This document shows, piece by piece, positions 7,491 to 16,164 of a DNA stretch of 64,000 bases. A program made the position numbers and the translations under genes. The notes under the pieces were generated by a model that worked only from the letters and a program-made list of their open reading frames with translations, did no database searches and was not told the origin of the DNA. Source of the DNA: RHKX01 sp963826475 (GTDB taxonomy: Bacteria > Actinomycetota > Thermoleophilia > Solirubrobacterales > 70-9); contig CAWGXC010000003.1 in assembly GCA_963826475.1 (NCBI GenBank), forward strand, positions 682,001-746,000, given 5' to 3'. How positions within the stretch are numbered: position 1 is the first letter of the stretch; each line of letters starts with the position of its first letter.

Positions 7491-8254
7491 GCCTTGCTCC
7501 GCTTCCCCTCCGCAAGGGTCTCAATCGCCTCGGCGATCGTAAAGCGGCCTTCGTAGAGAGCTCGGCCCACGATCACGCCATCGAGGCTCCGCTCCGGCCG
7601 GTCCGTCAGCTCGGCGAGATGCTTGAGCGTCCCCACGCCACCCGAATAGAGGAGCTTGGCCCCAACGGCCTCGCAGGCGGCGAGGATCGGGCCGAGGCCC
7701 GAGGTGGCCGGGCCTTCGAGGGTCCCGTCGACTTCGACCGGCGTGAAGAGGAAGCTCGAGACGCCGCGCGAGCCGAGCGCCACGATCGACTCGTGAACGC
7801 GCGTCTTCGTGGACTTCTCCCAGCCCTCGACGGCGACGCGATCGCCGCGGGCGTCGACGGACGCGACGATGCGATTCCCGTAGATCTCCGCGAGGTCGCC
7901 GAGCAGGTCGGGGTCGTTCTGCGCGCTCGTCCCCAGGACAGCGCGGTGGACGCCCGCGAAGAAGGCGTTTTCGACGGCCGCGCGGTCGCGCAGGCCACCG
8001 CCGAGTTGGATCGGGACGTCGACCCCGGAGGCGATCCGCGAGACGACGTCGAGGTTGACCGGCGCGCCGGCCCGGGCGCCATCGAGGTCGACCACGTGCA
8101 GGACGGTCGCGCCTCCATCGACCCATCTGCGCGCAGCGTCGAGGGGATCGGCGTCGAACCTGGTCTCGCGGTCGTAGTCGCCCTGCACGAGGCGCACCGC
8201 GTGGCCGTCGCGGATGTCGATCGCCGGATAGAGGGTCAGCGCGCCGGCCATCAA
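7487..8254 (-). CDS. hisA: ProFAR isomerase HisA
   Basis: The 255-residue (beta/alpha)8 enzyme isomerises ProFAR to PRFAR in histidine synthesis; in some actinobacteria the orthologue (PriA) also serves tryptophan synthesis. It shows LYPAIDIRDGHAVRLVQGDY, LHVVDLDGA, IQLGGGLRD, VLGTSAQND, ASVDARGDRVAVEGW and LLYSGGVG. The Arg-rich substrate-selecting positions cannot be assigned with confidence, so I leave the PriA question open. It overlaps hisH upstream and the 94-aa gene downstream, each by 4 nt. Confidence 0.95.
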   Translation of the reverse strand: MMAGALTLYPAIDIRDGHAVRLVQGDYDRETRFDADPLDAARRWVDGGATVLHVVDLDGARAGAPVNLDVVSRIASGVDVPIQLGGGLRDRAAVENAFFAGVHRAVLGTSAQNDPDLLGDLAEIYGNRIVASVDARGDRVAVEGWEKSTKTRVHESIVALGSRGVSSFLFTPVEVDGTLEGPATSGLGPILAACEAVGAKLLYSGGVGTLKHLAELTDRPERSLDGVIVGRALYEGRFTIAEAIETLAEGKRSKA

Positions 8255-8895
8255 GCGCTTGCCGCTGTGACCGGCGCGGCGATGTCGGCGAAGTTGCGCA
8301 GCATCCGCAGGCCGGCTCCGCTCGACTTCTCGGGATGAAACTGGGTGCCGAAGATCCTCCCCGCGCCGACGACCGCCGCGAAGCGCTCGCCATGCTCGGC
8401 GCTGGCGACGAGCGCGCCCGCTCGCGGGTGTGCGGCGAGCGAATGGACGAAGTACATCGGCTCGCCCTCGGCGATCCCCGCGACGATGGGGGACGCGTTC
8501 TCGAGCTGTAGCGGCAACCAGCCGATGTTCGGCAACTTCATGCCGGGCGCCCGCAGCTCCTGGACGTGACCGGGAAGCAGGCCGAGGCCGCTCGCGCCCC
8601 CATGCTCGCTCGACGACTCGAAGAGCAGGTGCATGCCCAGGCAGATGCCGAGGAGGGTCGCACCCGCATCGACGCGCTCGGCGATGAACTCGTCGAAGCG
8701 GCGCTCGCGGATCCGCCGCATCGCCTCCGGGAACGCGCCGACGCCGGGAAGGACGAGTGCGTCGGCGTCGCGGATGCGCTCCGGATCGGACGTGACCTGG
8801 ACCGTCGCACCGACGTGCTCGAAGGCCTTCTCGACCGAGCGCAGGTTGCCCATGCCGTAGTCGAGGATCGTGATCACGGAGGGCGAGCCGGCCAT
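8251..8895 (-). CDS. hisH: Imidazole glycerol phosphate synthase glutaminase subunit HisH
   Basis: The glutaminase partner of HisF. It shows ITILDYGMGNLRSVEKAF, VLPGVGAFPEAM, LLGICLGMHLLFE (nucleophile Cys), MYFVHS and FGTQFHPEKSS (catalytic His and Glu). The frame opens at an ATG at 8904, but TAACAT at 8903-8908 overlaps that codon and lies 7 nt before a second in-frame ATG at 8895. I therefore prefer 8895 (about 214 residues) with a leaderless message. hisH is the first his gene after the catabolic cluster and is coupled to hisA. Confidence 0.95.
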   Translation of the reverse strand: MAGSPSVITILDYGMGNLRSVEKAFEHVGATVQVTSDPERIRDADALVLPGVGAFPEAMRRIRERRFDEFIAERVDAGATLLGICLGMHLLFESSSEHGGASGLGLLPGHVQELRAPGMKLPNIGWLPLQLENASPIVAGIAEGEPMYFVHSLAAHPRAGALVASAEHGERFAAVVGAGRIFGTQFHPEKSSGAGLRMLRNFADIAAPVTAASA

Positions 8896-8919
8896 CCGAG
8901 CCATGTTAGGGGTCGCCGG

Positions 8920-10014
8920 CTAGCGGTTGTCGCGAATGATCCTCTTCAGCGCGACCCAGGCGGGCTTCGGATCCCCGTCCTCCGTGACCATTCCGGCCTT
9001 GGGACACCACAGGCATGGCGTCGTCTGCGAGAAATCGCGCCATACGTAGACGTAGACGGCGCCGATGTTCCACTTGTCGCGGTTCTTGATGAGCAGCTTC
9101 ACCCCGTCGCGGATCCGGTTTCGCTGACCTCTGGTGCCGACGACGGATGGACTCTTCTCCGGGCCACCCGAGGCCCATCCGAGCTCGCCGATGATGATGG
9201 ACGCCTTGCGGTCTCCGGCCTTGCGCATCGCGCCGCGGGCCTGCTTGACCTGCTTGCGGACCGCGCCGACGCCGGCACCGTACGGATGAAGATCGACGGT
9301 GTTGAAGTGCTTCTCGATGCCGCGCACGCGATAGAAGGCCCTGAGGAAGTCCTTGACGTGCATCGAGCGATGGTCATGGGGGTATCCGAACATCCCGCCG
9401 AGCGAGACTCGCGCGGAGTCGTCCACGGATGAGATCGCCCGGTCGGAGATCTTCACGAGCTTGGCGTAGGCCCGGGGATCGGCGCGAGGGAACCAGAAGG
9501 GACGGGCATTCTGCTCATTCCAGATGATCCACTGCCGCACCGGGAGCAGCGGTGTGTAGGGGTTGTCGACGAAGAAGTCGCCGGCCAGGCCATAGCGCTG
9601 CGTCGCGGCCGCCACGAACTTGCTCCAGAGGTCGAGATCCTCGGCCGATGTCGGGGGGATGATCTTCGAAGGAGATTTGCTGATGAAACGAGGGCTGCCA
9701 TAGAGGAATGGAGCGGGCTGCAGTCCCGCATCGATCGCCTGGCGGAAATCGTGGTCCACCCCGGCCCAGTTGAAGCCACCCTTGCGGGTGTGCTGCACGG
9801 AGCGCCAATCGATCCCGAGCCGATAGGAGCCGACGCCGCCCTGACTCATCCGCTCGAGGTCGTGGTCGGTCGGCAGCAGCGCGCTCATGCCGAAGAAGGA
9901 GGGCGGGACGTTCGCGCTCGCCGGCGCCGGCAGAGCCACGGAAACGAGCACCGCGAAGGTCGCGAGAAATCCCAGCCGCATACGCGGCCGCCAAGCTGTG
10001 CCCGGTCGAGCCAT
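8920..10014 (-). CDS. Secreted glycoside-hydrolase-like TIM-barrel protein
   Basis: A 364-residue protein with an N-terminal signal peptide (MRLGFLATFAVLVSVALPAPASA within residues 12-34). The mature part resembles clan GH-A TIM barrels: YRLGIDWRSVQ, FNWAGVDHDF, IIWNEQNARPFWFP where the Asn-Glu pair would hold the acid/base, VDLHPYGAG, and IIIGELGWASGG where the Glu would be the nucleophile. I cannot name a family or substrate. The chosen ATG at 10014 has TAACCT 7 nt upstream; the longer open frame continues to 10803 but overlaps the divergent gene. It ends 15 nt before the hisH region. Confidence 0.75.
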   Translation of the reverse strand: MARPGTAWRPRMRLGFLATFAVLVSVALPAPASANVPPSFFGMSALLPTDHDLERMSQGGVGSYRLGIDWRSVQHTRKGGFNWAGVDHDFRQAIDAGLQPAPFLYGSPRFISKSPSKIIPPTSAEDLDLWSKFVAAATQRYGLAGDFFVDNPYTPLLPVRQWIIWNEQNARPFWFPRADPRAYAKLVKISDRAISSVDDSARVSLGGMFGYPHDHRSMHVKDFLRAFYRVRGIEKHFNTVDLHPYGAGVGAVRKQVKQARGAMRKAGDRKASIIIGELGWASGGPEKSPSVVGTRGQRNRIRDGVKLLIKNRDKWNIGAVYVYVWRDFSQTTPCLWCPKAGMVTEDGDPKPAWVALKRIIRDNR

Positions 10015-10021
10015 CGTCGGA

Positions 10022-10104
10022 AGGTTAAGCACATCGATGTCGCGGGAGTTGCGGAGATCCCCCGAGCGGCCCTCTCGGCCCCCGTCGCCTCCGGCTTCTA
10101 AGCT
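10022..10104. promoter_or_regulatory. Divergent leaderless promoters for glycosidase-like gene and amidotransferase gene
   Basis: On the minus strand TAACCT (10022-10027) lies 7 nt before the ATG at 10014. On the plus strand TAAGCT (10099-10104) lies 6 nt before the ATG at 10111. Both fit the TANNNT-N6-9-start pattern that recurs through the window. No other element was seen in this 96-nt gap. Confidence 0.55.
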
Positions 10105-10110
10105 GGCGCC

Positions 10111-10809
10111 ATGCCCGAGCTCAAGCGATCCGGGGTGATCCTCCAGCACGGCGCCGACGGTCCGCCCGCGCTGTTCGCATCGTGGTGCGAGGGTCGCGGC
10201 ATCCCGTTCCGATTGCAACGAGTCTGGGAGGATGCTCTCCCCCCGGATCCGTCCGCATTCGGCTGGGTCTGCTCGCTCGGCTCCGACGAGAGCCCCGGGA
10301 AGCCGGGCCGTCCCGATTGGGTCGACGAGGAGATCGCCTTCCTGCGCGATGCGATCGAGCGCGACGTCCCTGTCCTCGGGCTCTGCTTCGGCGGCCAGGC
10401 GCTCGCCTGCGCGACCGGTGGCGGCGTCGCCCCGGCCCACCCGGCGGAGGTCGGCTGGCTCCCGGTCGAGAGCTCCGCGCCCGAGTTGATCCCGGCCGGG
10501 CCGTGGTTGCACTTCCATTACGACCAGCTCCATCCACCGGCGGGAGCAGCTGAGCTCGCCCGATCGTCCGCCGGCACGGCGGCATTCCGGGTGGGCCGCA
10601 ACCTCGGCCTGCAATTCCACCCGGAGGCGACGCCCGCGATCGCCGATCAATGGGCCCGGCTCGAGGCCTCCCATCTCGCTCGCCTCGGGATCTCTCCGGA
10701 TGACGTCGTCGCGCAGGGAGGCTCGCGCGGCGGCGAGGCCGCCGCCGCCGCCGAGCATCTCTTCGATGCCTGGTGGGAGAGCCTCGGGCCCGGCACCACC
10801 CACCCGTAA
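10111..10809 (+). CDS. Class I glutamine amidotransferase-like protein
   Basis: A 232-residue GATase1 domain similar to the GuaA-N type. It has the nucleophile elbow LGLCFGGQALA (Cys about residue 93), a WLHFHYDQ segment, and LGLQFHPEATP with the catalytic His and Glu. Such stand-alone domains hydrolyse gamma-glutamyl amides or feed ammonia to a partner. It ends 13 nt before the ATAATGTATAC-type element of the glutamine-synthetase-like operon on the same strand, so a role as the gamma-glutamyl hydrolase of that ligase is possible but not shown. It has its own leaderless start. Confidence 0.8.
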   Translation: MPELKRSGVILQHGADGPPALFASWCEGRGIPFRLQRVWEDALPPDPSAFGWVCSLGSDESPGKPGRPDWVDEEIAFLRDAIERDVPVLGLCFGGQALACATGGGVAPAHPAEVGWLPVESSAPELIPAGPWLHFHYDQLHPPAGAAELARSSAGTAAFRVGRNLGLQFHPEATPAIADQWARLEASHLARLGISPDDVVAQGGSRGGEAAAAAEHLFDAWWESLGPGTTHP

Positions 10810-10821
10810 CGGCCCCCAAGC

Positions 10822-10840
10822 GGAATGGGTACATTATCCA
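10822..10840 (+). promoter_or_regulatory. GntR-type operator / -10 element, copy A
   Basis: The site reads GGAATGGGTACATTATCCA on the plus strand. Its reverse complement TGGATAATGTACCCATTCC matches copies C and D at most positions. TACATT (10830-10835) fits a -10 box and is followed after 8 nt by an ATG at 10844, so the operator and promoter overlap. It heads the GS-like / P450 operon. Confidence 0.65.
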
Positions 10841-10843
10841 GGG

Positions 10844-10903
10844 ATGCCTTCGGTGGGCGATTCAAGCCCTCCTCGAGCCCCTGGAAGGAGATGTCATGAG
10901 TGA
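10844..10903 (+). CDS. Possible leaderless 19-codon upstream ORF before the GS-like gene
   Basis: An ATG 8 nt after the TACATT box of copy A opens a 19-residue frame rich in Pro, Ser and Arg. It ends with a TGA at 10901-10903, overlapping the start of the GS-like gene (ATG at 10896) by 8 nt in another frame. The ribosome binding site GGAAGGAGA of the GS-like gene lies inside it. If the message starts at the ATG, this would be translated first and couple to the ligase gene. It may equally be chance; there is no homology to support a peptide. Confidence 0.35.
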   Translation: MPSVGDSSPPRAPGRRCHE

Positions 10904-12236
10904 CGACGAGGCTGCCGCCGAGCTCGCCGGCGTCCGCCGGGGACTCTCCGCCACGGTCGAGACGATTCGCGTCGTCTATCCCGACCTGCACGGCATCCAG
11001 CGAGGCAAGGACGTGCCGATCTCTGAGCTCGGCCGGGCGTCCCGGGGACTGAACTTCTGCTGGGCGGTGATGGGAACCGACCTCAGCCACACTCCCGTGG
11101 TCGGTGGCGAGTCGGGCTACCCGGACATGCTCGCCACGCCCGACCTCTCGACCCTGATCGAGCTCCCCTGGGAGCCTGATGTCGCGAGTTGCCTGGCTGA
11201 TCTGACCCGCGAGGGAGGCGAGCCCGAGCCAACCGATGTGCGCGATCTCGTCCGCCGCTCGGAGGCAGCGCTCGCCGAGCTCGGCGTGACGGCAAAGATC
11301 GGCCCCGAGCTCGAGTTCTTCGTCCTCGAACCGGACGAGAGCGGCGGCTGGCGCCGCCACGTCGACAACCTCAGCATGGTCTACACGGTCGGACCGCAGG
11401 CCGACCCGCAGAACGTGCTCAAGGGGTTGCTCTCGGGGATCTCGGCGATGGGGATCGGAGCGATCGCCGCCAACCACGAGTTCATGAACAGCCAGTACGA
11501 GATCAACCTCAGCGAAGCGCCGCCACTCGTTGCCGCCGACGCCGCGTTCCGCTTCAAGGCCGCGGTCAAGGACTACGTCGCCCAGCGCGGCCTGCACGCC
11601 ACGTTCATGGGCAAGCCCTTCAACGATCAGGGTGGTTCGGGGATGCACCTGCACCTATCGCTGGAGCGCGATGGCGTCAATTGCTTCGACGACCCCGAGG
11701 GCGACGACGGTCTCGCTCCGCTCGTCAGCCAGTTCAGCGCCGGCGTGCTCGCTCACGCCCCCGCGTTGATGGCCTTCCTCAATCCGACGATCAACGCCTA
11801 CCGGCGGATCCTGCCCGACAGCCTCGCGCCGACCCACGCCAACTGGGGGCTCGACAACCGCACTACCCTGATCCGGATCCCGCCCGAGCGCGGCGGCGGC
11901 TGCCGGATCGAGATCCGGGTCGGAGACGGGGCGGCCAACCCACACCTGATCATCGCGGCGGTGATCTTCGCCGGGCTCGACGGCATCCGCAACGAGCTCG
12001 AGCCGCCGGCGCTGCTGGCCGGCGACGCGTATACGGCGCTTCCCGATCTCCAGGGCGATCCGCTGCCGGCCACGCTCGAGGCCGCGCTCGACGCCCTGGA
12101 GTCGGACTCGGTCCTGCGCGACTCGGTCGGGCCCGAGATCGTCGACACGTTCCTGGCGATCAAGCGCTTCGAGGCCGACCGCTACCGTCGCCACACCTCC
12201 GACTGGGAGCTCGAGGAGTACCTCCACCACCTCTGA
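10896..12236 (+). CDS. Glutamine-synthetase-family gamma-glutamyl ligase
   Basis: A 446-residue GS-fold protein, close in layout to the PuuA/GlnT/gamma-glutamylanilide synthase group rather than to housekeeping GlnA. It shows the beta-grasp part with YPDLHGIQRGKDVP, then GPELEFFVLE, ANHEFMNSQYEINL, GSGMHLHLSL, FLNPTINAYRRI, NWGLDNRTTLIRIP and RIEIRVGDGAANPHL, which supply the metal, ATP and glutamate sites. The adenylylation loop of GlnA is not evident. The start is set by GGAAGGAGA 5-6 nt before ATG 10896; the frame is open further upstream but without support. Its TGA overlaps the P450 start by one base. Expected reaction: ATP-dependent coupling of glutamate to an amine. Confidence 0.88.
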   Translation: MSDDEAAAELAGVRRGLSATVETIRVVYPDLHGIQRGKDVPISELGRASRGLNFCWAVMGTDLSHTPVVGGESGYPDMLATPDLSTLIELPWEPDVASCLADLTREGGEPEPTDVRDLVRRSEAALAELGVTAKIGPELEFFVLEPDESGGWRRHVDNLSMVYTVGPQADPQNVLKGLLSGISAMGIGAIAANHEFMNSQYEINLSEAPPLVAADAAFRFKAAVKDYVAQRGLHATFMGKPFNDQGGSGMHLHLSLERDGVNCFDDPEGDDGLAPLVSQFSAGVLAHAPALMAFLNPTINAYRRILPDSLAPTHANWGLDNRTTLIRIPPERGGGCRIEIRVGDGAANPHLIIAAVIFAGLDGIRNELEPPALLAGDAYTALPDLQGDPLPATLEAALDALESDSVLRDSVGPEIVDTFLAIKRFEADRYRRHTSDWELEEYLHHL

Positions 12237-13501
12237 TGGGCGATGCATCCACCAGCGGCACGCCTTCGATGGCGCTCGAGGAGGTCGACCTCAACGACCA
12301 CTCCCGCTTCGCCGAGCGGGTCCCGCACGAGATGTTCGCCGTGCTGCGGCGCGAGGATCCGGTGCACTGGCAGGACGAGCCGGACGGCCCCGGCTACTGG
12401 GCGGTCACCCGACACCCCGACATCATCGCCGTGGCCAAGGACTGGCGCACCTTCTCCTCGGAGCGCGGCGGCACGTCGCTGCAGGACCTCGACTCCACCG
12501 AGCTCGAAGCGCGGAAGTCGATGATCGACATGGACCCCCCGGCGCACAACAAGTTGCGCGCCATCGTCAACCGCGACTTCACTCCGAGAGCGGTGGCGGT
12601 CTTCGAGGAGCGGATCCGCTCGACCTTCGACGGAATCCTCGACGACGCACTCGAAAAGGTTGAGCTCGACTTCGTCGCCGACGTCGCCGCCGAGCTGCCG
12701 ATGCGGATCTTCGCCGAGATGCTGGGCGCTCCCGACGCCGACCACCATTACCTCGTGGAGCTCGGTGATCGCCTCCTCGGCCAGGACGACCCGGAGTTCG
12801 CGATCGACCCCGAGGTCGCTGCGGCCAATCGCCACCTGCCGTTCTCCAACCCGGCCGCCCAGGACATGTTCGACTACGGGCGGCGCCTTGCCGAGGAACG
12901 CCGGAAATGCCCGCGCGAGGACATCGTGACCAAGCTCGTCGAGGCCGAGATCGACGGGTGCCCACTCAGCCAGCGGGAGTTCGACGTCTACTTCCTGTTG
13001 CTCGCCGTCGCCGGCAATGAGACCACGCGCCATTCGATCTCCCATGGCCTCCTCGCGCTGCTCGAGAACCCGGAACAGATGCAACGCCTGCGCGATGAGC
13101 CCGGCCTGGCGGGACCTGCTGCCGACGAGATCCTCCGCTGGGCGACGCCCGTCCACCACTTCCGCCGGACCGCGACGTGTGACACGGAGCTCGGCGGCAA
13201 GTCGATCAAGGAGAACGACAAGGTCACCAACTGGTTCATCTCCGGCAATTACGACGAGACCGTCTTCGACGATCCTCACCGCTTCGACGTCGGTCGCGAT
13301 CCGAACCCGCATGTCACCTTCGGCCCGGGCGGTCCGCACTTCTGCACGGGAGCGCACCTCGCGCGGCTGGAGATCCGGGTCGTCTTCGAGGAGATCGTCA
13401 GGCGCGTCGGTGACGTCGAGCTGACCGGCAAGCCGGAGCGCCTGCAGTCGCACTTCTTCAACGGCATCAAGCGAATGCCGGTGCGGCTCAGCGCGAGCTG
13501 A
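12236..13501 (+). CDS. Cytochrome P450 (first of two in the cluster)
   Basis: A 421-residue soluble bacterial P450. The I-helix has AVAGNETTRHSIS, the K-helix ExxR is EILRW, and the heme loop is FGPGGPHFCTGAHLAR with the axial Cys. The I-helix has Asn-Glu-Thr-Thr, as in the CYP124/125/142 and CYP111-like bacterial groups. Electrons would come from a ferredoxin system not seen in the window. It is translationally coupled to the GS-like ligase (TGATG). Its 3' end overlaps the converging decarboxylase gene by 14 nt. The substrate is unknown; context suggests an aromatic amine derivative. Confidence 0.93.
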   Translation: MGDASTSGTPSMALEEVDLNDHSRFAERVPHEMFAVLRREDPVHWQDEPDGPGYWAVTRHPDIIAVAKDWRTFSSERGGTSLQDLDSTELEARKSMIDMDPPAHNKLRAIVNRDFTPRAVAVFEERIRSTFDGILDDALEKVELDFVADVAAELPMRIFAEMLGAPDADHHYLVELGDRLLGQDDPEFAIDPEVAAANRHLPFSNPAAQDMFDYGRRLAEERRKCPREDIVTKLVEAEIDGCPLSQREFDVYFLLLAVAGNETTRHSISHGLLALLENPEQMQRLRDEPGLAGPAADEILRWATPVHHFRRTATCDTELGGKSIKENDKVTNWFISGNYDETVFDDPHRFDVGRDPNPHVTFGPGGPHFCTGAHLARLEIRVVFEEIVRRVGDVELTGKPERLQSHFFNGIKRMPVRLSAS

Positions 13502-14924
13502 GCGTCCCCCCCAGCTCGCGCAGCGTTGCGACGAGGAACGCCACGTCCTCGGGGCGCGTGCGGAAGTTGACGAAGCTGACTCGCAGGCAGGTCATCCCGT
13601 CGACCACGGCCGCCGCCAGGTAAACGCGACCGTCGTCCTGGGCCGCCGTCGCGAGCGCGGCGTTGTGCGCATCGAGGCGGTGTCCGGCGGCTCCGAGGTG
13701 CCGGAAGCACACCGTTGAGAGGACCGGCTCGTGCAGGAGCTCGAACTCGGGGTCCTCCTCGAGCATCTCCGCCAGCCGGCGGGCCAGGTCGATGCCGGCC
13801 GCGATCCAGTGCCTGAACGCCTCGGCGCCGTGGACCCGGAAGGCGAGCCACAGCTTCAGCGACCGCAGCGGCCGCGAATACTCGAGGGTGCGTTCGACGG
13901 CGTTGCGGATCTCCTCGCGGCGCATGTAGGACTCCTCGTGACCGAAGGTGGCCTCGAGGTGACCCGCCTCGCGCACCAGAACCACGCTGCAGCTCTTCTG
14001 CAAGCCCATCCACTTGTGCGCGTCGAGGGTGATGGAATCGGCGCGCTCGAGCCCGGCGAAGAGGGGCGCCGCCTCGACCGTCGCGGCGGCCGGCAGCCCG
14101 TATGCGCCGTCGACGTGCAGCCAGACTCCGCGCTCCTCGCAGACGTCAGCGATCGCACCGATCGGGTCGACGGCGCCGGTCAGCGTCGTCCCGGCGGTGG
14201 CGACGACCGCGACCGGTACGACGCCGGCCTCGAAGTCGCGGTCGATCGTCGGCCCAAGCTCGTCCACGACCATCCGTCGGTGCTCGTCGATCGGCAGCCG
14301 CCGGACGGCGGCGGATCCGATTCCGGCGGCCTCGGCCGCGCGGACGACCGAGTGATGGGACTCATCGGAGCAGTAGAGGGCCCCCCGGCGGCCATCGAAG
14401 CCGTTGACGCGGCATCCCGGCAACGAGCGTTCCCTGGCGACCAGCAGCGCCGTCAGGTTCGAGGTCATCCCCCCGCTGGTGAATGCTCCCTCCTCTGCGG
14501 GATAGCCGATGAACTCCCCCACCCACTCGAGCGTCTGCTTCTCGACGAGGTCGGCCGCGCGCGCAGTGACCGCGAGGTTGACGTCGTAGGTCGCGGTCAG
14601 TGCCGCCGCCAGGACCCCCACCTCGAGGCCGGTCGAGCCGATGTAGGCCAAAAAGAGGGGTCTCGAGGGCGAGACGCTCTCATCGAGGATCGTGGTCGCG
14701 TCAGCGAGGGCATCCCGGGCGGGGGTGGGCATCTCCGGCAGCGGCAACGCGAGCCGCTCGCTCAACTCCTCGTCGAGGCCGGGTTCGACCGGTCTGGGTC
14801 GCTCGAACGACTCCCATGCCGCGGCGATGAAGTCGCCGAGGGTCGCGAGCGTTTCCGCGCGGTCCGCCAGCGGCGCGAATCGGTCTGAATCGCCGGGTTG
14901 GACCTCGCTCCCGCTCATCGCCAC
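13488..14924 (-). CDS. PLP-dependent group II decarboxylase (aromatic amino acid type)
   Basis: A 478-residue fold-type I enzyme. It shows RPLFLAYIGSTG, GAFTSGGMTSNLTAL, CSDESHHSVVRAA (His that stacks on PLP), WLHVDGAYGLPAA (Asp to the pyridine N) and DAHKWMGLQKSC, where Lys forms the Schiff base. This order is that of DOPA/tyrosine/tryptophan decarboxylases; glutamate or diaminobutyrate decarboxylases are less likely but not excluded. It would convert an aromatic amino acid to the amine. The gene is 13 nt downstream of the second P450 gene and the permease, probably in one message. The annotated start is an ATG with a second at the third codon. Confidence 0.88.
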   Translation of the reverse strand: MAMSGSEVQPGDSDRFAPLADRAETLATLGDFIAAAWESFERPRPVEPGLDEELSERLALPLPEMPTPARDALADATTILDESVSPSRPLFLAYIGSTGLEVGVLAAALTATYDVNLAVTARAADLVEKQTLEWVGEFIGYPAEEGAFTSGGMTSNLTALLVARERSLPGCRVNGFDGRRGALYCSDESHHSVVRAAEAAGIGSAAVRRLPIDEHRRMVVDELGPTIDRDFEAGVVPVAVVATAGTTLTGAVDPIGAIADVCEERGVWLHVDGAYGLPAAATVEAAPLFAGLERADSITLDAHKWMGLQKSCSVVLVREAGHLEATFGHEESYMRREEIRNAVERTLEYSRPLRSLKLWLAFRVHGAEAFRHWIAAGIDLARRLAEMLEEDPEFELLHEPVLSTVCFRHLGAAGHRLDAHNAALATAAQDDGRVYLAAAVVDGMTCLRVSFVNFRTRPEDVAFLVATLRELGGTLSSR

Positions 14925-14937
14925 ACCGTAGCCCGAC

Positions 14938-16164
14938 TCACGCCCAGCGCACGTGCAGCGCGCGCGGAGCCCGGAACTCCCAGCCCGTCACGGGGGGCGC
15001 AGGCCGACCGGGGTCGAGCTCGAGCGCCGGCAGCCGCTCGAGCAGGCGATGAAGCACGATCCTCTCCAGCCCGCGGGCGAACGAGTGCCCGGAGCAGAAA
15101 TGTCGGCCGAAGCCGAACGTCGCCACGCGCCGGCGCGGCCGGTGGATGTCGAAGCGATCGGGCTCCGGAAAGCGACGCCCGTCGCGATTGGCCGATGAGA
15201 TCACGGCGGCGATCGGCGCATCGGCTTGGAGCTCAACGCCCCCGAGGGTCGTCGGCGCGGTCGTCCGGCGGCCCTGCGTTCCGATCGGCGAGATCCATCG
15301 CATGCCCTCCTCGATCGCCGGGCCGAGGAGGCCGTCGGGGTCGGCGCGCACCTCCGCCAGCTGCTCCGGGTGTGAGAGCAGGGCGAGCAGCACCGATCCG
15401 GCGCCATGCCCGGGCTCCTGCATGCCACCGAGCAGGATCACCTTCAGGCTCGGCATCACGCGCTCGCGCTCGCGCGTCCGGCCCGGGGCCATGCCGTCGT
15501 GGAGCATGTGGGAGATCATGCTGTCGTCGGGCTCTCGCTCGACCCGATCGAGGATGGGCTCGAGCCGCTCATCGATCTCTGCACAGATGGCATCGGAGGC
15601 GGCCTGCTTGGCCGGGTTCCGCTCGAAGTTGGTCGCGCCCTCGGCGAGGCCGGCGAACCAGCGCCGCAGCTTGTCCGCGTCGAGCTCCGCCAGACCGAGC
15701 ACCGCCGCCAGCCCCTCCACCGATACGGGCTCGAAGAGCTCCGACATCAACTCCGCGGTATCGGAGGCGCGAACGAGGGCGTCGAGCCGCTTGGTCACGA
15801 TCGGCTCGATCAGGGCGTCGATGTAGCTGTCCACCTCTCGCGGGCGCAGCTTCGGATCGACCGCCTCGCGGAGCTCCCGGTGCGCCGGGCCGTCGCAGGT
15901 GAGGATCGTGGGGCCGCCGAAGCTCCGGTCGATCGGGGAGGCGGGCATGTCGGCCGCGAAGCGGTCGGGCTCCGACGCCACCGCCAGAGCCTCGTCCCAG
16001 CCGGTCGCGAGCCACATGCCCACCGCGGGCACCCAAGCGACCGGCGCTTCCTCCCGCAGTCGCGCGAAGATCGGATATGGATCCGCGTCGAGGCCGGCGA
16101 CCGTGATCGAGGCCGGGAAGTCCCCGGCCCCGCGCTCGCCGATTCCGGCGCGCGCCCCGCTCAG
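14938..16164 (-). CDS. Cytochrome P450 (second), apparently starting at CTG
   Basis: A P450 of about 408 residues: ExxR is EGMRW, the heme loop is FGFGRHFCSGHSFARG with the axial Cys. The I-helix is unusual, reading LLGGMQEPGHGAG where most P450s have A-G-x-D/E-T-T, so Pro takes the place of the conserved Thr. The frame must begin before DPYPIFARLRE, but no ATG, GTG or TTG is available in this frame near the permease end. A CTG at 16162-16164 overlaps the permease TGA as CTGA, mimicking the ATGA couplings elsewhere, and I take this as the likely start. The frame also stays open inside the permease gene. Confidence 0.85.
   Translation of the reverse strand: MSGARAGIGERGAGDFPASITVAGLDADPYPIFARLREEAPVAWVPAVGMWLATGWDEALAVASEPDRFAADMPASPIDRSFGGPTILTCDGPAHRELREAVDPKLRPREVDSYIDALIEPIVTKRLDALVRASDTAELMSELFEPVSVEGLAAVLGLAELDADKLRRWFAGLAEGATNFERNPAKQAASDAICAEIDERLEPILDRVEREPDDSMISHMLHDGMAPGRTRERERVMPSLKVILLGGMQEPGHGAGSVLLALLSHPEQLAEVRADPDGLLGPAIEEGMRWISPIGTQGRRTTAPTTLGGVELQADAPIAAVISSANRDGRRFPEPDRFDIHRPRRRVATFGFGRHFCSGHSFARGLERIVLHRLLERLPALELDPGRPAPPVTGWEFRAPRALHVRWA

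Noticed and set aside
10773..10895. N-terminal extension of the GS-like ligase from 10773
   Set aside because: It would overlap the amidotransferase gene and the operator; GGAAGGAGA before ATG 10896 marks the better start.
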